Shown: positions 22,621 through 33,093 of the stretch, one piece after another
Position numbering within the stretch: the first letter of the stretch is position 1
How the letters are laid out: the number at the start of each line of letters is the position of its first letter
Assembly (NCBI RefSeq): GCF_016950255.1
Contig: NZ_JACGFN010000002.1
Span: 992,001 to 1,056,000, forward strand
Origin: Pectobacterium brasiliense
Lineage (GTDB): Bacteria; Pseudomonadota; Gammaproteobacteria; Enterobacterales; Enterobacteriaceae
Direction of reading: 5' to 3'
DNA: 64,000 nt
The notes under the pieces: model-generated
What the model saw: only the letters and a program-made list of their open reading frames with translations
Database searches by the model: none
What the model was told of the DNA's origin: nothing
Made by a program: the position numbers and the translations under genes

Positions 22621-22654
22621 TAAAGGAACACCGAATTTTAGATGACGAGACACT

Positions 22655-22738
22655 ATGTTCAACTTTACTGTCCTACTAGGCCTACTACTAAACGCATCCT
22701 TCTTGCGCGGTAGGTTTGTGGGCAGAGTTCAGAACTAA
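22655..22738 (+). CDS. leuL: leu operon leader peptide
   Basis: A 27-codon open frame, MFNFTVLLGLLLNASFLRGR then FVGRVQN, carries five leucine codons in a run of six, all the rare CTA. It is followed 22 bp later by a GC-rich hairpin with a T-run. This is the classical attenuation set-up: a ribosome short of leucyl-tRNA stalls on the CTA codons and prevents the terminator from forming. The length and codon choice resemble LeuL of E. coli and Salmonella. It is too short for ordinary gene finding. Confidence 0.88.
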   Translation: MFNFTVLLGLLLNASFLRGRFVGRVQN

Positions 22739-22760
22739 GTTTCTCGCCACACGATACAAA

Positions 22761-22789
22761 AACCCGCGCTGATGCGCGGGTTTTTTTTT
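22761..22789 (+). terminator. Attenuator terminator of the leu operon
   Basis: The 9-bp stem AACCCGCGC/GCGCGGGTT with a 4-nt loop (22761-22782) runs directly into nine T residues. It stands between the leucine-rich leader peptide and leuA, so it acts as the attenuator rather than as an end-of-operon terminator. The leuA start is about 47 bp further on. Confidence 0.9.
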
Positions 22790-22836
22790 ACTCGCCGAGC
22801 GCCAAGTACAAGTAGACACGACAAGGAACTAAACCG

Positions 22837-25526
<2,690 letters not shown>

Positions 25527-25528
25527 CA

Positions 25529-26929
25529 ATGGGTAAGACGTTATATCAAAAATTGTTCGAAGCGCACGTGGTTCATGAAGCGCCGAACGAAACGCCGCTG
25601 CTGTACATCGACAGACATCTGGTACACGAAGTGACTTCCCCTCAGGCCTTCGACGGCCTGCGTGCGATGGGCCGTAAGGTTCGTCAACCGGGGAAAACCT
25701 TCGCGACCATGGACCACAACGTGTCCACGCAGACCAAAGACATCAACGCCAGTGGCGAGATGGCTCGTATTCAGATGCAGGAATTAATCAAAAACTGTGC
25801 GGAATTCGGCGTTCAGCTGTATGACCTGAACCACCCGTATCAGGGCATCGTTCACGTTATCGGGCCTGAACAAGGGATGACCTTGCCGGGTATGACCATC
25901 GTCTGCGGTGACTCGCACACGGCAACGCACGGCGCATTTGGTTCACTGGCTTTCGGTATCGGTACGTCGGAAGTGGAACATGTGCTGGCTACGCAAACCC
26001 TGAAGCAGGGTCGCGCTAAAACCATGAAGATTGAAGTCACCGGCGATGCACCACACGGCATCACCGCGAAAGACATCGTGCTGGCGATCATCGGTAAAAC
26101 CGGTAGCGCAGGCGGCACAGGTCATGTGGTTGAATTCTGTGGTAAAGCCATTCGTGCGCTGAGCATGGAAGGCCGTATGACGCTGTGTAACATGGCGATT
26201 GAGATGGGCGCGAAGGCAGGTCTGGTCGCACCGGACGAGACGACCTTCAGCTACCTGAAAGGCCGTCAGTTTGCACCGAAAGATGCCAACTGGGATGCCG
26301 CCGTTACGTACTGGAGCACGCTGAAATCCGATGATGATGCGCAGTTCGACACCGTCGTCACGCTGGACGCCGCTCAGATCGCGCCGCAGGTCACCTGGGG
26401 CACCAACCCCGGTCAGGTTATCGCCGTCAATCAGGAAATCCCTAGCCCTGACTCTTTCAGCGATCCGGTAGAACGCGCCTCCGCGGCCAAAGCACTGGCC
26501 TATATGGATCTGCAACCCGGCATTAAACTGACCGACGTGAAGATCGATAAAGTCTTCATTGGCTCCTGCACCAACTCGCGTATCGAAGATTTACGTGCTG
26601 CGGCAGAAATCGCCAAAGGGCGTAAAGTCGCCGCTGGTGTTCAGGCTATCGTCGTACCCGGTTCCGGTCCGGTAAAAACCATGGCGGAGCTGGAAGGGCT
26701 GGATAAAGTGTTCATCGAGGCGGGCTTTGAGTGGCGTTTACCGGGCTGCTCCATGTGTCTGGCGATGAACAATGACCGTCTGAACCCCGGTGAGCGTTGT
26801 GCATCAACCAGCAACCGTAACTTTGAAGGCCGTCAGGGTCGCGCCGGCCGCACCCATCTGGTCAGCCCGGCAATGGCTGCGGCAGCGGCAGTGACGGGTC
26901 GCTTTGCCGACGTCCGCGAGTTGAATTAA
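25529..26929 (+). CDS. leuC: Isopropylmalate isomerase, large subunit
   Basis: LeuC carries the [4Fe-4S] cluster of isopropylmalate isomerase, which converts 2- to 3-isopropylmalate. Cluster cysteines are seen in [14 protein letters not shown] and in [11 protein letters not shown]. The substrate-domain motif [14 protein letters not shown] is also present. Its 466 residues match E. coli. The gene starts 2 bp after leuB and is paired with leuD 13 bp downstream. Confidence 0.97.
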   Translation: MGKTLYQKLFEAHVVHEAPNETPLLYIDRHLVHEVTSPQAFDGLRAMGRKVRQPGKTFATMDHNVSTQTKDINASGEMARIQMQELIKNCAEFGVQLYDLNHPYQGIVHVIGPEQGMTLPGMTIVCGDSHTATHGAFGSLAFGIGTSEVEHVLATQTLKQGRAKTMKIEVTGDAPHGITAKDIVLAIIGKTGSAGGTGHVVEFCGKAIRALSMEGRMTLCNMAIEMGAKAGLVAPDETTFSYLKGRQFAPKDANWDAAVTYWSTLKSDDDAQFDTVVTLDAAQIAPQVTWGTNPGQVIAVNQEIPSPDSFSDPVERASAAKALAYMDLQPGIKLTDVKIDKVFIGSCTNSRIEDLRAAAEIAKGRKVAAGVQAIVVPGSGPVKTMAELEGLDKVFIEAGFEWRLPGCSMCLAMNNDRLNPGERCASTSNRNFEGRQGRAGRTHLVSPAMAAAAAVTGRFADVRELN

Positions 26930-26942
26930 GAGAGAAACCGAC

Positions 26943-27545
26943 ATGGCTAAATTTACTCAACACACAGGTCTGGTGGTTCCTCTGGACGCCGCTAATGTCG
27001 ATACCGACGCCATCATTCCCAAGCAGTTTCTGCAAAAGGTGACGCGTACCGGTTTCGGCCAACACCTGTTCCACGACTGGCGCTTTCTGGATGATGCGGG
27101 CCAACAGCCTAACCCTGAGTTTGTGCTGAATCAGCCGCATTACAAAGGGGCGAGTATCCTGCTGGCGCGGGAAAACTTCGGCTGCGGTTCTTCCCGTGAG
27201 CACGCGCCGTGGGCGCTGACCGATTACGGCTTCAAAGTCGTTATCGCGCCAAGCTTCGCCGATATTTTCTACGGCAACTCGTTTAACAACCAACTGCTGC
27301 CGGTGAAACTGAGCGACGAAGAAGTCGACGAGCTGTTCAAGCTGGTTGACGGGCAGGAAGGGATTACCTTCACGGTCGATCTGGAAAATCAGGTCGTTCA
27401 GGCGGGCAGCAAAAGCTATCCGTTCGAAATCGACAGCTTCCGCCGCCACTGCATGATCAACGGATTAGACAGCATCGGCCTGACGCTGCAACACGAAGCG
27501 TCTATTACCGAGTATGAAAAGAATCAGCCTGCCTTTCTGAACTGA
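26943..27545 (+). CDS. leuD: Isopropylmalate isomerase, small subunit
   Basis: LeuD is the swivelling small subunit that completes the active site of isopropylmalate isomerase with LeuC. It begins [20 protein letters not shown], includes [11 protein letters not shown] and the substrate-recognition loop [18 protein letters not shown]. Its 200 residues are typical. An AGAGAG precedes the ATG. It is the last gene of leuABCD, with a strong terminator 16 bp after its stop. Confidence 0.97.
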   Translation: MAKFTQHTGLVVPLDAANVDTDAIIPKQFLQKVTRTGFGQHLFHDWRFLDDAGQQPNPEFVLNQPHYKGASILLARENFGCGSSREHAPWALTDYGFKVVIAPSFADIFYGNSFNNQLLPVKLSDEEVDELFKLVDGQEGITFTVDLENQVVQAGSKSYPFEIDSFRRHCMINGLDSIGLTLQHEASITEYEKNQPAFLN

Positions 27546-27560
27546 TTCAAGATTACAGAT

Positions 27561-27590
27561 AGCCCGCACTTTATTGCGGGCTTTTTCTTT
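27561..27590 (+). terminator. Terminator of leuABCD
   Basis: An 8-bp stem AGCCCGCA/TGCGGGCT (27561-27582) with a 6-nt loop is followed by a T-rich tail. It lies between leuD and the convergent azlD-like gene. Confidence 0.88.
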
Positions 27591-27606
27591 TGGAAGAATG
27601 GGTGGA

Positions 27607-27918
27607 TTACAGCAGCGAGGCTATCAGATAAAAAGCCAGCATACTCAAAAGCACCGCGACCACAATATTTCTGATAAAGAATGAAATTACGACACTCACT
27701 ATCGCGTCGAGAAAATACGGGTTATCAGGAAAGGCGCGAATCACGCCGTGGTCCATTAAAATAATCGGCCCGCAGATCGCGGTGAGTAGGCAAGGTGCTG
27801 AATACTTTAACGCTCTATGGAGTAAAACCGGAATTTTTACCGGCACAGCGGGCTCAAGAAAAATATAGCGATTAAAAAACACGATCCCTGCCAAAACAAA
27901 TATCAATAACCAGCTCAT
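27607..27918 (-). CDS. AzlD-family membrane protein, partner of the AzlC-like exporter
   Basis: This 103-residue hydrophobic protein has about three to four membrane segments and resembles the AzlD family, the small partner of AzlC in branched-chain amino-acid export. The RYIFLEP start of the second segment and the LTAICGPIIL segment fit that family. It overlaps the azlC-like gene by 4 bp. The substrate is inferred from the family and from the position next to leuABCD; export of another amino acid is possible. Confidence 0.75.
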   Translation of the reverse strand: MSWLLIFVLAGIVFFNRYIFLEPAVPVKIPVLLHRALKYSAPCLLTAICGPIILMDHGVIRAFPDNPYFLDAIVSVVISFFIRNIVVAVLLSMLAFYLIASLL

Positions 27919-28667
27919 TTTTCTTCCTTAAGCACAGACGCGATGAACACAGAGAAAAACATACCGCCGACGCCAGCAATAGCGATGGCGCCTTCTACCT
28001 TGAAATAGGTCAACAGCATCGACAACAGCAGAGAAAACAGGACGCCAGAAAAGGTGCTGATTTTCTTTATCATCGGAACAACAATGGTGATAAACGTGGC
28101 AACGATAGAATAATCAAGATGATACTTATCCAAATCGGGTACAGATGACGCCATGACCACGCCAAGAATACTGAAGATATTCCAAAAAATATAAAAGGTG
28201 AAACCCGCACCAATTAAATAGCTGATACTAACGTTATTCTTTCTGTCTTGCTTTTCACTGAGCGCAAACAGCTCGTCTGATAATAGAAAGCCGATAGGAA
28301 GGCGCTTTCTCAATTTCAATGTTGAAACATATTCGCGTAACGTCAAGCCATATATCAGGTGCTGCGCGGTGATAAAAAAAACGGAGATTAATAGCGTCGC
28401 AACATTCGCCCCGGACATGAGTAAGCCCAGCGAAACGAGCTGCGCCGCCCCCGCGAAAATAATCGCGGACATCCCGATACTTTGCCCAACGGATAATCCC
28501 GACTGGATAGCCATAGAGCCAGCTAAAATGCCCCAGGGCACCACGGACAAACAGAGCGGAAGCATTTCAACCACGCCGGTCATAAAATGCTTCCACGGAC
28601 TAACAGTGTCTTTTGATTCAGACGATGAACGGGCTACGGAGTTTTCCATATAACATTGCACTACCAT
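27915..28667 (-). CDS. AzlC-family amino-acid exporter, large subunit
   Basis: AzlC-type permeases, with AzlD, export branched-chain amino acids. This protein has about seven to eight membrane segments over 250 residues. Family features include the early PWGILAGSMA turn, IIFAGAAQLVSLGLL and HLIYGLTLREY. Two starts compete: the ATG at 28667 (250 residues) and MENSVARSS at 28649 (244); neither has a clear ribosome site. An AraC regulator lies upstream in the same direction. Together with leuABCD this may form a leucine production and release neighbourhood, but that is inference. Confidence 0.8.
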   Translation of the reverse strand: MVVQCYMENSVARSSSESKDTVSPWKHFMTGVVEMLPLCLSVVPWGILAGSMAIQSGLSVGQSIGMSAIIFAGAAQLVSLGLLMSGANVATLLISVFFITAQHLIYGLTLREYVSTLKLRKRLPIGFLLSDELFALSEKQDRKNNVSISYLIGAGFTFYIFWNIFSILGVVMASSVPDLDKYHLDYSIVATFITIVVPMIKKISTFSGVLFSLLLSMLLTYFKVEGAIAIAGVGGMFFSVFIASVLKEEK

Positions 28668-28754
28668 AAAAATATCGATAGCGGAAAACTAACAAAACGT
28701 CTTTTCAGAGTATTGGATGAATTTGCTGCGCCCCAGAATAGGAGCCGAGTATAA

Positions 28755-29591
28755 CTACAGATTGCCTTTAGCAAACTCGCCCGGCGTCAGCCCCAACGAG
28801 TTTTTGAAATGGCGATGGAAGTGGCTCTGATCGGTAAAACCGCACCGTACGGAAACATCGAGGATCGCACCGCCTTTCCGCAATAATGCCTTAGCCTTGC
28901 GTAGCCGTGCCTGAATTAAGTAGGCGTGAGGCGTAATCCCCACCACCGCTTTAAACTGTCGTAGGAAATGCCACACACTGAGTTCGGCCAGCGCAGCCAA
29001 TTCAACGAGGGCCAGTTCTCTCTCAGGATAACTGTCCATAAATGCTTTAACGTTCAATATATTTTGGGTCGCTACGGGCAGCATCTGTGGCGTCAGACGC
29101 GTCTTGCTGTAGCGCATTGTCAACCAGGTTAAAGACGACAACAGCAGCGTTTCTTTCAAGAGCATATTGCCCGGCTGAGCGAGCATATTGAACGTCATGA
29201 GAAGCTGATCCGACAGCCCTGGGTCGTGAACAACCGCGTCGGGAAACCACGGGATCGAATCCTTTGAGCGTTGCAGATCCTGATTAATCGAGCGAAAAAG
29301 ATCGGGATGCGGATAAATGGCGCGATAGGCCCAGCCGGTTTCGACCTCCGAACTCCCCGTGTGTACATCGTCCGCGTTCACCAGAATGATATCGCCTTTG
29401 GGCGCAACATGTTCTGCACCGGAGCGATAAAAACGCTGCGCCCCCTGCTCAATCACACTGATGCAATACGTATCATGCACATGGCGAGGAAAACGCTGCT
29501 GGTAGTACTGCGCCTGCAACATATCCAGACCACCTAATGCCTCCAGGTGTCTGAAATGTGTTTGCTCTTGCACTACCGGCTTTTTATGCAC
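28755..29591 (-). CDS. AraC-family transcriptional regulator, likely of the azlCD-like pair
   Basis: The 278 residues have an N-terminal cupin-like ligand domain (FPRHVHDTYCISVIEQG motif, about residues 34-50) and a C-terminal pair of helix-turn-helices. The second carries CGFTDQSHFHRHFKNSLG, the AraC signature. Regulators of this subfamily often stand beside amino-acid exporters. It lies 87 bp upstream of the azlC-like gene on the same strand, so it probably controls that exporter, though the ligand is unknown. Confidence 0.85.
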   Translation of the reverse strand: MHKKPVVQEQTHFRHLEALGGLDMLQAQYYQQRFPRHVHDTYCISVIEQGAQRFYRSGAEHVAPKGDIILVNADDVHTGSSEVETGWAYRAIYPHPDLFRSINQDLQRSKDSIPWFPDAVVHDPGLSDQLLMTFNMLAQPGNMLLKETLLLSSLTWLTMRYSKTRLTPQMLPVATQNILNVKAFMDSYPERELALVELAALAELSVWHFLRQFKAVVGITPHAYLIQARLRKAKALLRKGGAILDVSVRCGFTDQSHFHRHFKNSLGLTPGEFAKGNL

Positions 29592-29733
29592 GCGTTAATC
29601 CTCTTATCGTTTGTACAAAATTGCTCTGGCAGAGAAGCAACATAGGCATACTTCTTTATAGCCAGAAACAGCGTACCTGTTTCACTGATTCTATCAGAAG
29701 CGGATTCACATCCCCATGCTCAAAAAAACAACG

Positions 29734-29761
29734 AAAAAAAGCCAGCGACAAAGCCGCTGGC
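29734..29761 (-). terminator. Terminator of the chemoreceptor gene
   Basis: On the minus strand a 7-bp stem GCCAGCG/CGCTGGC (29741-29761) is followed by seven T residues. It lies about 45 bp after the chemoreceptor stop. Its stem and T-run closely resemble the SgrS terminator at 32747-32776. Confidence 0.8.
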
Positions 29762-29804
29762 CATTGATGATGCATTTTCGTCTTTATGTCTTTTACCAAC
29801 CGGG

Positions 29805-31424
29805 TTACATCAGATGAAATCGGGACACGCCAAGATTCAACCGTTCGGCCTGCTGCTCAAGCGATGCAGCAGACGAGGAAGCCTCCAGCACCAGCGTCGC
29901 GTTCTGTTGCGTGACGCGATCCATTTCTGATATCGCTAACGACACCTGATTGATGCCACTGCTCTGTTCATCAGACGCCAGCGCGATCTCATTCATGATG
30001 CGGGTGACGTTATTAATTTCAGCCACAATCTCGGCCATCGCTTTACCCGCTTCGGATGCCAGCGTCGTCCCCTCAGTCACTCTGGCTTCGGATTCTTTAA
30101 TCAGCGCGGCAATTTCCGTTGCGGCATTAGCCGAGCGCTGTGCCAGATTACGCACCTCTCCTGCGACTACCGCAAATCCTTTACCCTGCTCGCCCGCTCT
30201 CGCGGCTTCAACCGCCGCATTCAGTGCCAGAATATTGGTCTGGAATGCAATCCCGTTAATGAGCGCGATAATCTCAGAAATCTTGTCTGAACTCTTGGCG
30301 ATATCCGCCATAGACCCCACAACCTGTTCAACAATACCGCCCCCGTTCACCGCTTTGGCTGAGGTCTCCGTCGCCACAACGCTTGCATGGTGCGCATTAT
30401 CGGTATTCTGCTTCACGGCAGCCGTGAGCTGCTCCATGCTGGCCGCCGTTTCCGCAAGCGCAGCGGCCTGCTGCTCCGTTCGTGCAGACAAATCCGTATT
30501 ACCGACGGCAATTTTCGTCGAACTGCTGTGAATCGACTCTGCACTGTCCCGTACCGAGCCAACCGTTTCGGAGAGCGAATCCTGCATTTGCTGGATGTTG
30601 TTCCCCAAAATACCGATTTCATTGCGTCCAACATCCACACTCGGGCGCGTTAAATCTCCGTGCGCGATGGCCTGTATACGCGACACCCAATACTGCACTG
30701 GGTTAATAATGACCCGACGAATGACGAAGAACGTCATGCCCGTTAATACGATAGCTAAAATAAAGGCACCTATCATGAGCGTATAGCCCAGCGTGGAATT
30801 CCTTTCAGCCGTCACATTAATATTTTTTGCCATCTCTACCCGATAAAGATAAGACGCTTTTAACGGCACATCATACTCATCATCCAGTTTAGACAGGGTC
30901 GTTGACTCAAATGCATTGAGTTCTTCAACATTGCCTTTCTTCGCTATGTCAAACATGGGTTTGATACCGCGTTCAACATAATCGCTATAGCGCGCTTTTA
31001 ATTCATTATCGCGGGCGAGTTCAACATCTGAGCGAACCGACCTATTTTGATACCCATTAAACATTTGCTGAGACAGTGACAGACGCTCTTCTGCCGCTTT
31101 CATACTCGCATTGTAGTTATCCGTAAGGCCATTACGTAAGTGATTCACAGCATGGAGCAAATTCATACGCGCTGCACGCATATGATTAGCACTATCAACC
31201 AGTTCCATACGAACATTCAATTCCAACGTTGAACTATTTAACGATTGTTCAGCCTGCTTAAGAAAATAGGACGATGTGGAAACTGCCAACGCAAAAAGCA
31301 GTAAAACACCAGAGAAAACAATGACGAAAAGGGGCGTCAGTTTGATATTGTGCACACCAGGTGCAGCGTGCCAAGGTTCTGGTTTTTCGTAAATCGCTAT
31401 TGACTGATAAGGAACATCGCTCAT
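29805..31424 (-). CDS. Methyl-accepting chemotaxis protein
   Basis: A chemoreceptor of about 539 residues. A cytoplasmic N-terminus is followed by membrane segment 1 (about residues 28-52) and a helical Tar-like periplasmic ligand domain rich in methionines and charged residues. Membrane segment 2 lies around residues 210-236, then a HAMP domain and the signalling hairpin whose tip is [20 protein letters not shown]. It ends RFHLM with no NWETF-type pentapeptide, so adaptation enzymes would have to dock on other receptors. The start at 31424 (MSDVPYQSI) has GGA 8 nt upstream and is preferred to 31481. The ligand is unknown. Confidence 0.9.
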   Translation of the reverse strand: MSDVPYQSIAIYEKPEPWHAAPGVHNIKLTPLFVIVFSGVLLLFALAVSTSSYFLKQAEQSLNSSTLELNVRMELVDSANHMRAARMNLLHAVNHLRNGLTDNYNASMKAAEERLSLSQQMFNGYQNRSVRSDVELARDNELKARYSDYVERGIKPMFDIAKKGNVEELNAFESTTLSKLDDEYDVPLKASYLYRVEMAKNINVTAERNSTLGYTLMIGAFILAIVLTGMTFFVIRRVIINPVQYWVSRIQAIAHGDLTRPSVDVGRNEIGILGNNIQQMQDSLSETVGSVRDSAESIHSSSTKIAVGNTDLSARTEQQAAALAETAASMEQLTAAVKQNTDNAHHASVVATETSAKAVNGGGIVEQVVGSMADIAKSSDKISEIIALINGIAFQTNILALNAAVEAARAGEQGKGFAVVAGEVRNLAQRSANAATEIAALIKESEARVTEGTTLASEAGKAMAEIVAEINNVTRIMNEIALASDEQSSGINQVSLAISEMDRVTQQNATLVLEASSSAASLEQQAERLNLGVSRFHLM

Positions 31425-32085
31425 TTTTACATCCGTCGAGTTATTCAAAAAATTGCTGTGAAGTAACTTGCTGGTAAGCAAGAAAAAATAAAACGCCGCT
31501 ATATGTTACAGACTATTTAAAGATTGTGACAATGTGCGTTAAACGCAAGATAAAAAACAATGGACTATAAAAAATAATTTTATCCCTAGGACCGTCATCA
31601 CAAAAAACCACCTATCATTTCAACAGAAATAGTTTCCCAAAAAAACAGTTCAGAATGAAAATCATTACACTAAATTAGTGAATTATTTTAGTCATTATTC
31701 TTACATTAATATTAATTATAAGAGAAAAAATAGATTAACGGAGTCATTCTTTTTTATTGAAAATAAACACGATTCAACATTACTGACTGATTTATTATTG
31801 CGTCATCCTGAATATAAAAGAGTCACGTTACGATACGCTCAGGTTAATGTTCACCAATGATCCCCACACTGCGTCTCGTTGCCGCCCGTCTAAAACCGGT
31901 GGAATGACCCGCTGTAAACATGCCAGTGTCTTTCTCTGCGATCATGCTTCCTTTCCAGTCTTATTCTTCGATTTGCTTTTGCGAAGCTACGCGCAGACCG
32001 ATCGCGCCGTTTAAATGTCAGCTAAATAAGCAGGTATATTTCATTTCCAAGAAGGTTGCGGTACACCAGAACCAAACGCATAATC
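31425..32085. other. AT-rich gene-free region between chemoreceptor and ccdAB
   Basis: About 660 bp without a supported gene. The stretch 31500-31860 is strikingly rich in A and T compared with the surroundings and includes a short palindrome, CACTAAATTAGTG (31668-31680). From 31861 on, base composition returns towards the chromosomal average. A 60-codon frame at 31678-31860 starts with GTG, has no ribosome site and looks like nothing known. The composition suggests transferred DNA or the remains of it next to ccdAB. Confidence 0.5.
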
Positions 32086-32111
32086 ATTACACGTGCTACT
32101 ACACGTGTAAT
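32086..32111. promoter_or_regulatory. Palindromic candidate operator of ccdAB
   Basis: A perfect 10-bp inverted repeat, ATTACACGTG and CACGTGTAAT, is separated by CTACTA. It ends 13 bp before the ccdA start. CcdA-CcdB complexes are known to repress their own promoter by binding palindromes in this position, so this is the likely operator, though the site sequence itself has not been matched to a known one. Confidence 0.65.
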
Positions 32112-32124
32112 TTTCGGAGGCCTT

Positions 32125-32364
32125 ATGCCCGTAACAAGCGTTCGTCACAAAAAAACGGTCAGTGTGACGTTGGAACCCATGCTGCTTCAACAAGCACGTG
32201 AAGCCGGAATTAACCTATCCGCAATACTCACCGAAGCTCTGAAGAGAGAAATTCGCCTTTCTGAAGGGGAAAAATGGAAACAGCAGAACCAGAAGGCATT
32301 ACAGGAACTCAACCGTATCACAGATAAACACGGCTTATTATCCGACGATGACAGGACGTTTTAA
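32125..32364 (+). CDS. ccdA: CcdA antitoxin
   Basis: CcdA neutralises the gyrase poison CcdB and, with it, represses the operon. The 79 residues have an N-terminal ribbon-helix-helix DNA-binding part (VRHKKTVSVTLEPMLLQQAR, then NLSAILTEALKREI) and a charged, presumably flexible C-terminal part that would bind CcdB. The ATG at 32125 follows GGAGG by 4 nt and is chosen over an upstream in-frame ATG at 32056. It lies 2 bp before ccdB. Confidence 0.9.
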   Translation: MPVTSVRHKKTVSVTLEPMLLQQAREAGINLSAILTEALKREIRLSEGEKWKQQNQKALQELNRITDKHGLLSDDDRTF

Positions 32365-32366
32365 GC

Positions 32367-32675
32367 ATGCAATATAAAGTTTACCGTAATAACGGTAACA
32401 ACAACTCATACCCTTACCTGCTCAATGTCCAAAGTGACATCATTGGGGAATTACATACCCGCCTGGTGATACCTTTGTTTCCAGTACACAACATTGCCAG
32501 ACCACCAGCGCGAAGACTAACGCCGATAGTCACTGTCGAAGGTAACGATTACCTGATAATGACCCATGAAATGGCAAGCGTACGCCGCTCACAGCTTGGT
32601 CATGAAGTGATGGACGCGCAGATGTACCGAAAAACAATCAAAGACGCCGTTGATTTTCTGCTTGATGGGTTCTAA
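32367..32675 (+). CDS. ccdB: CcdB gyrase-poisoning toxin
   Basis: CcdB traps DNA gyrase in a cleavage complex. This 102-residue protein has the family start MQYKVYRN, then LNVQSDIIGELHTRLVIPL, and MTHEMASVRRSQLG, corresponding to the F plasmid toxin (101 residues). It ends DFLLDGF rather than the Trp-Gly-Ile of F CcdB, whose last residues are needed to kill, so potency cannot be assumed. It follows ccdA directly. This appears to be a chromosomal copy; nothing plasmid-like was seen nearby. Confidence 0.9.
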   Translation: MQYKVYRNNGNNNSYPYLLNVQSDIIGELHTRLVIPLFPVHNIARPPARRLTPIVTVEGNDYLIMTHEMASVRRSQLGHEVMDAQMYRKTIKDAVDFLLDGF

Positions 32676-32746
32676 GTGGAAAAATCCTTTTAACTTCCCT
32701 GCAAACTCTTCGCAATCACACAAAACATGATGGCAGGTAAACACCA

Positions 32747-33037
32747 TAAAAAAAGCCAGCGAAAAACTCGCTGGCTGGTGAAACATCACCATTACTCAGA
32801 ATACATTGTTTTACTCAGAATCAATTGTTTCGCACCGCCTAGAGCCAATGACGGTACTCTTCATCAGACATGTCATTCAGGTGCCACTGCGTTGCCTGCT
32901 GCAATAATGCAATGCGCTGTTGGGTAGACATCCATCGCAACCACTTCGCTTTACAGGTCGATAAGTAGGTTTGATAGAACTGGTACAAACGGGAAATCGC
33001 CATCAGCCACCTCCTCTCTTTTCTTGTTGCAAAGTAT
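32747..33037 (-). ncRNA. sgrS: SgrS, glucose-phosphate stress small RNA (also encodes SgrT)
   Basis: SgrS is an Hfq-dependent RNA that blocks ptsG mRNA translation during sugar-phosphate stress. The 3' part, read on the minus strand, has CTGAGTAATGGTG, one base off E. coli CTGAGTATTGGTG, the ptsG-pairing core. A small hairpin TGGTGA/TCACCA (32776-32791) follows, then a 9-bp terminator stem AGCCAGCGA/TCGCTGGCT (32754-32776) with a T-run. The core CTGAGTA occurs a second time 19 nt upstream. The 5' end near 33037 is a guess from a TATATT -10 at 33044-33049. Its regulator sgrR is divergent. Confidence 0.82.
32839..33003 (-). CDS. sgrT: SgrT, small inhibitor of the glucose transporter
   Basis: SgrT is a small peptide made from the SgrS RNA; in E. 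coli it blocks glucose uptake through PtsG. The 54 residues contain QFYQTYLSTCKAKWLRWMS, aligning with QFYQHYFTATAKLCWLRWLS of the 43-residue E. coli protein, and a second match ends in TQW/MQW. About 5 residues are added at the N-terminus and about 7 at the C-terminus. AGGAGG lies 7 nt before the ATG at 33003. Longer in-frame readings to 33174 would run into sgrR and are not supported. Confidence 0.85.
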   Translation of the reverse strand: MAISRLYQFYQTYLSTCKAKWLRWMSTQQRIALLQQATQWHLNDMSDEEYRHWL

Positions 33038-33093
33038 CGGCGTAATATAGGGAAAGATAAATTGATGACTTTAGTGCAGGGAGTTCCTCTTTT

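Noticed and set aside
31678..31860. 60-codon frame in the AT-rich stretch
   Set aside because: GTG start, no ribosome site, no similarity; AT-rich but not gene-like.
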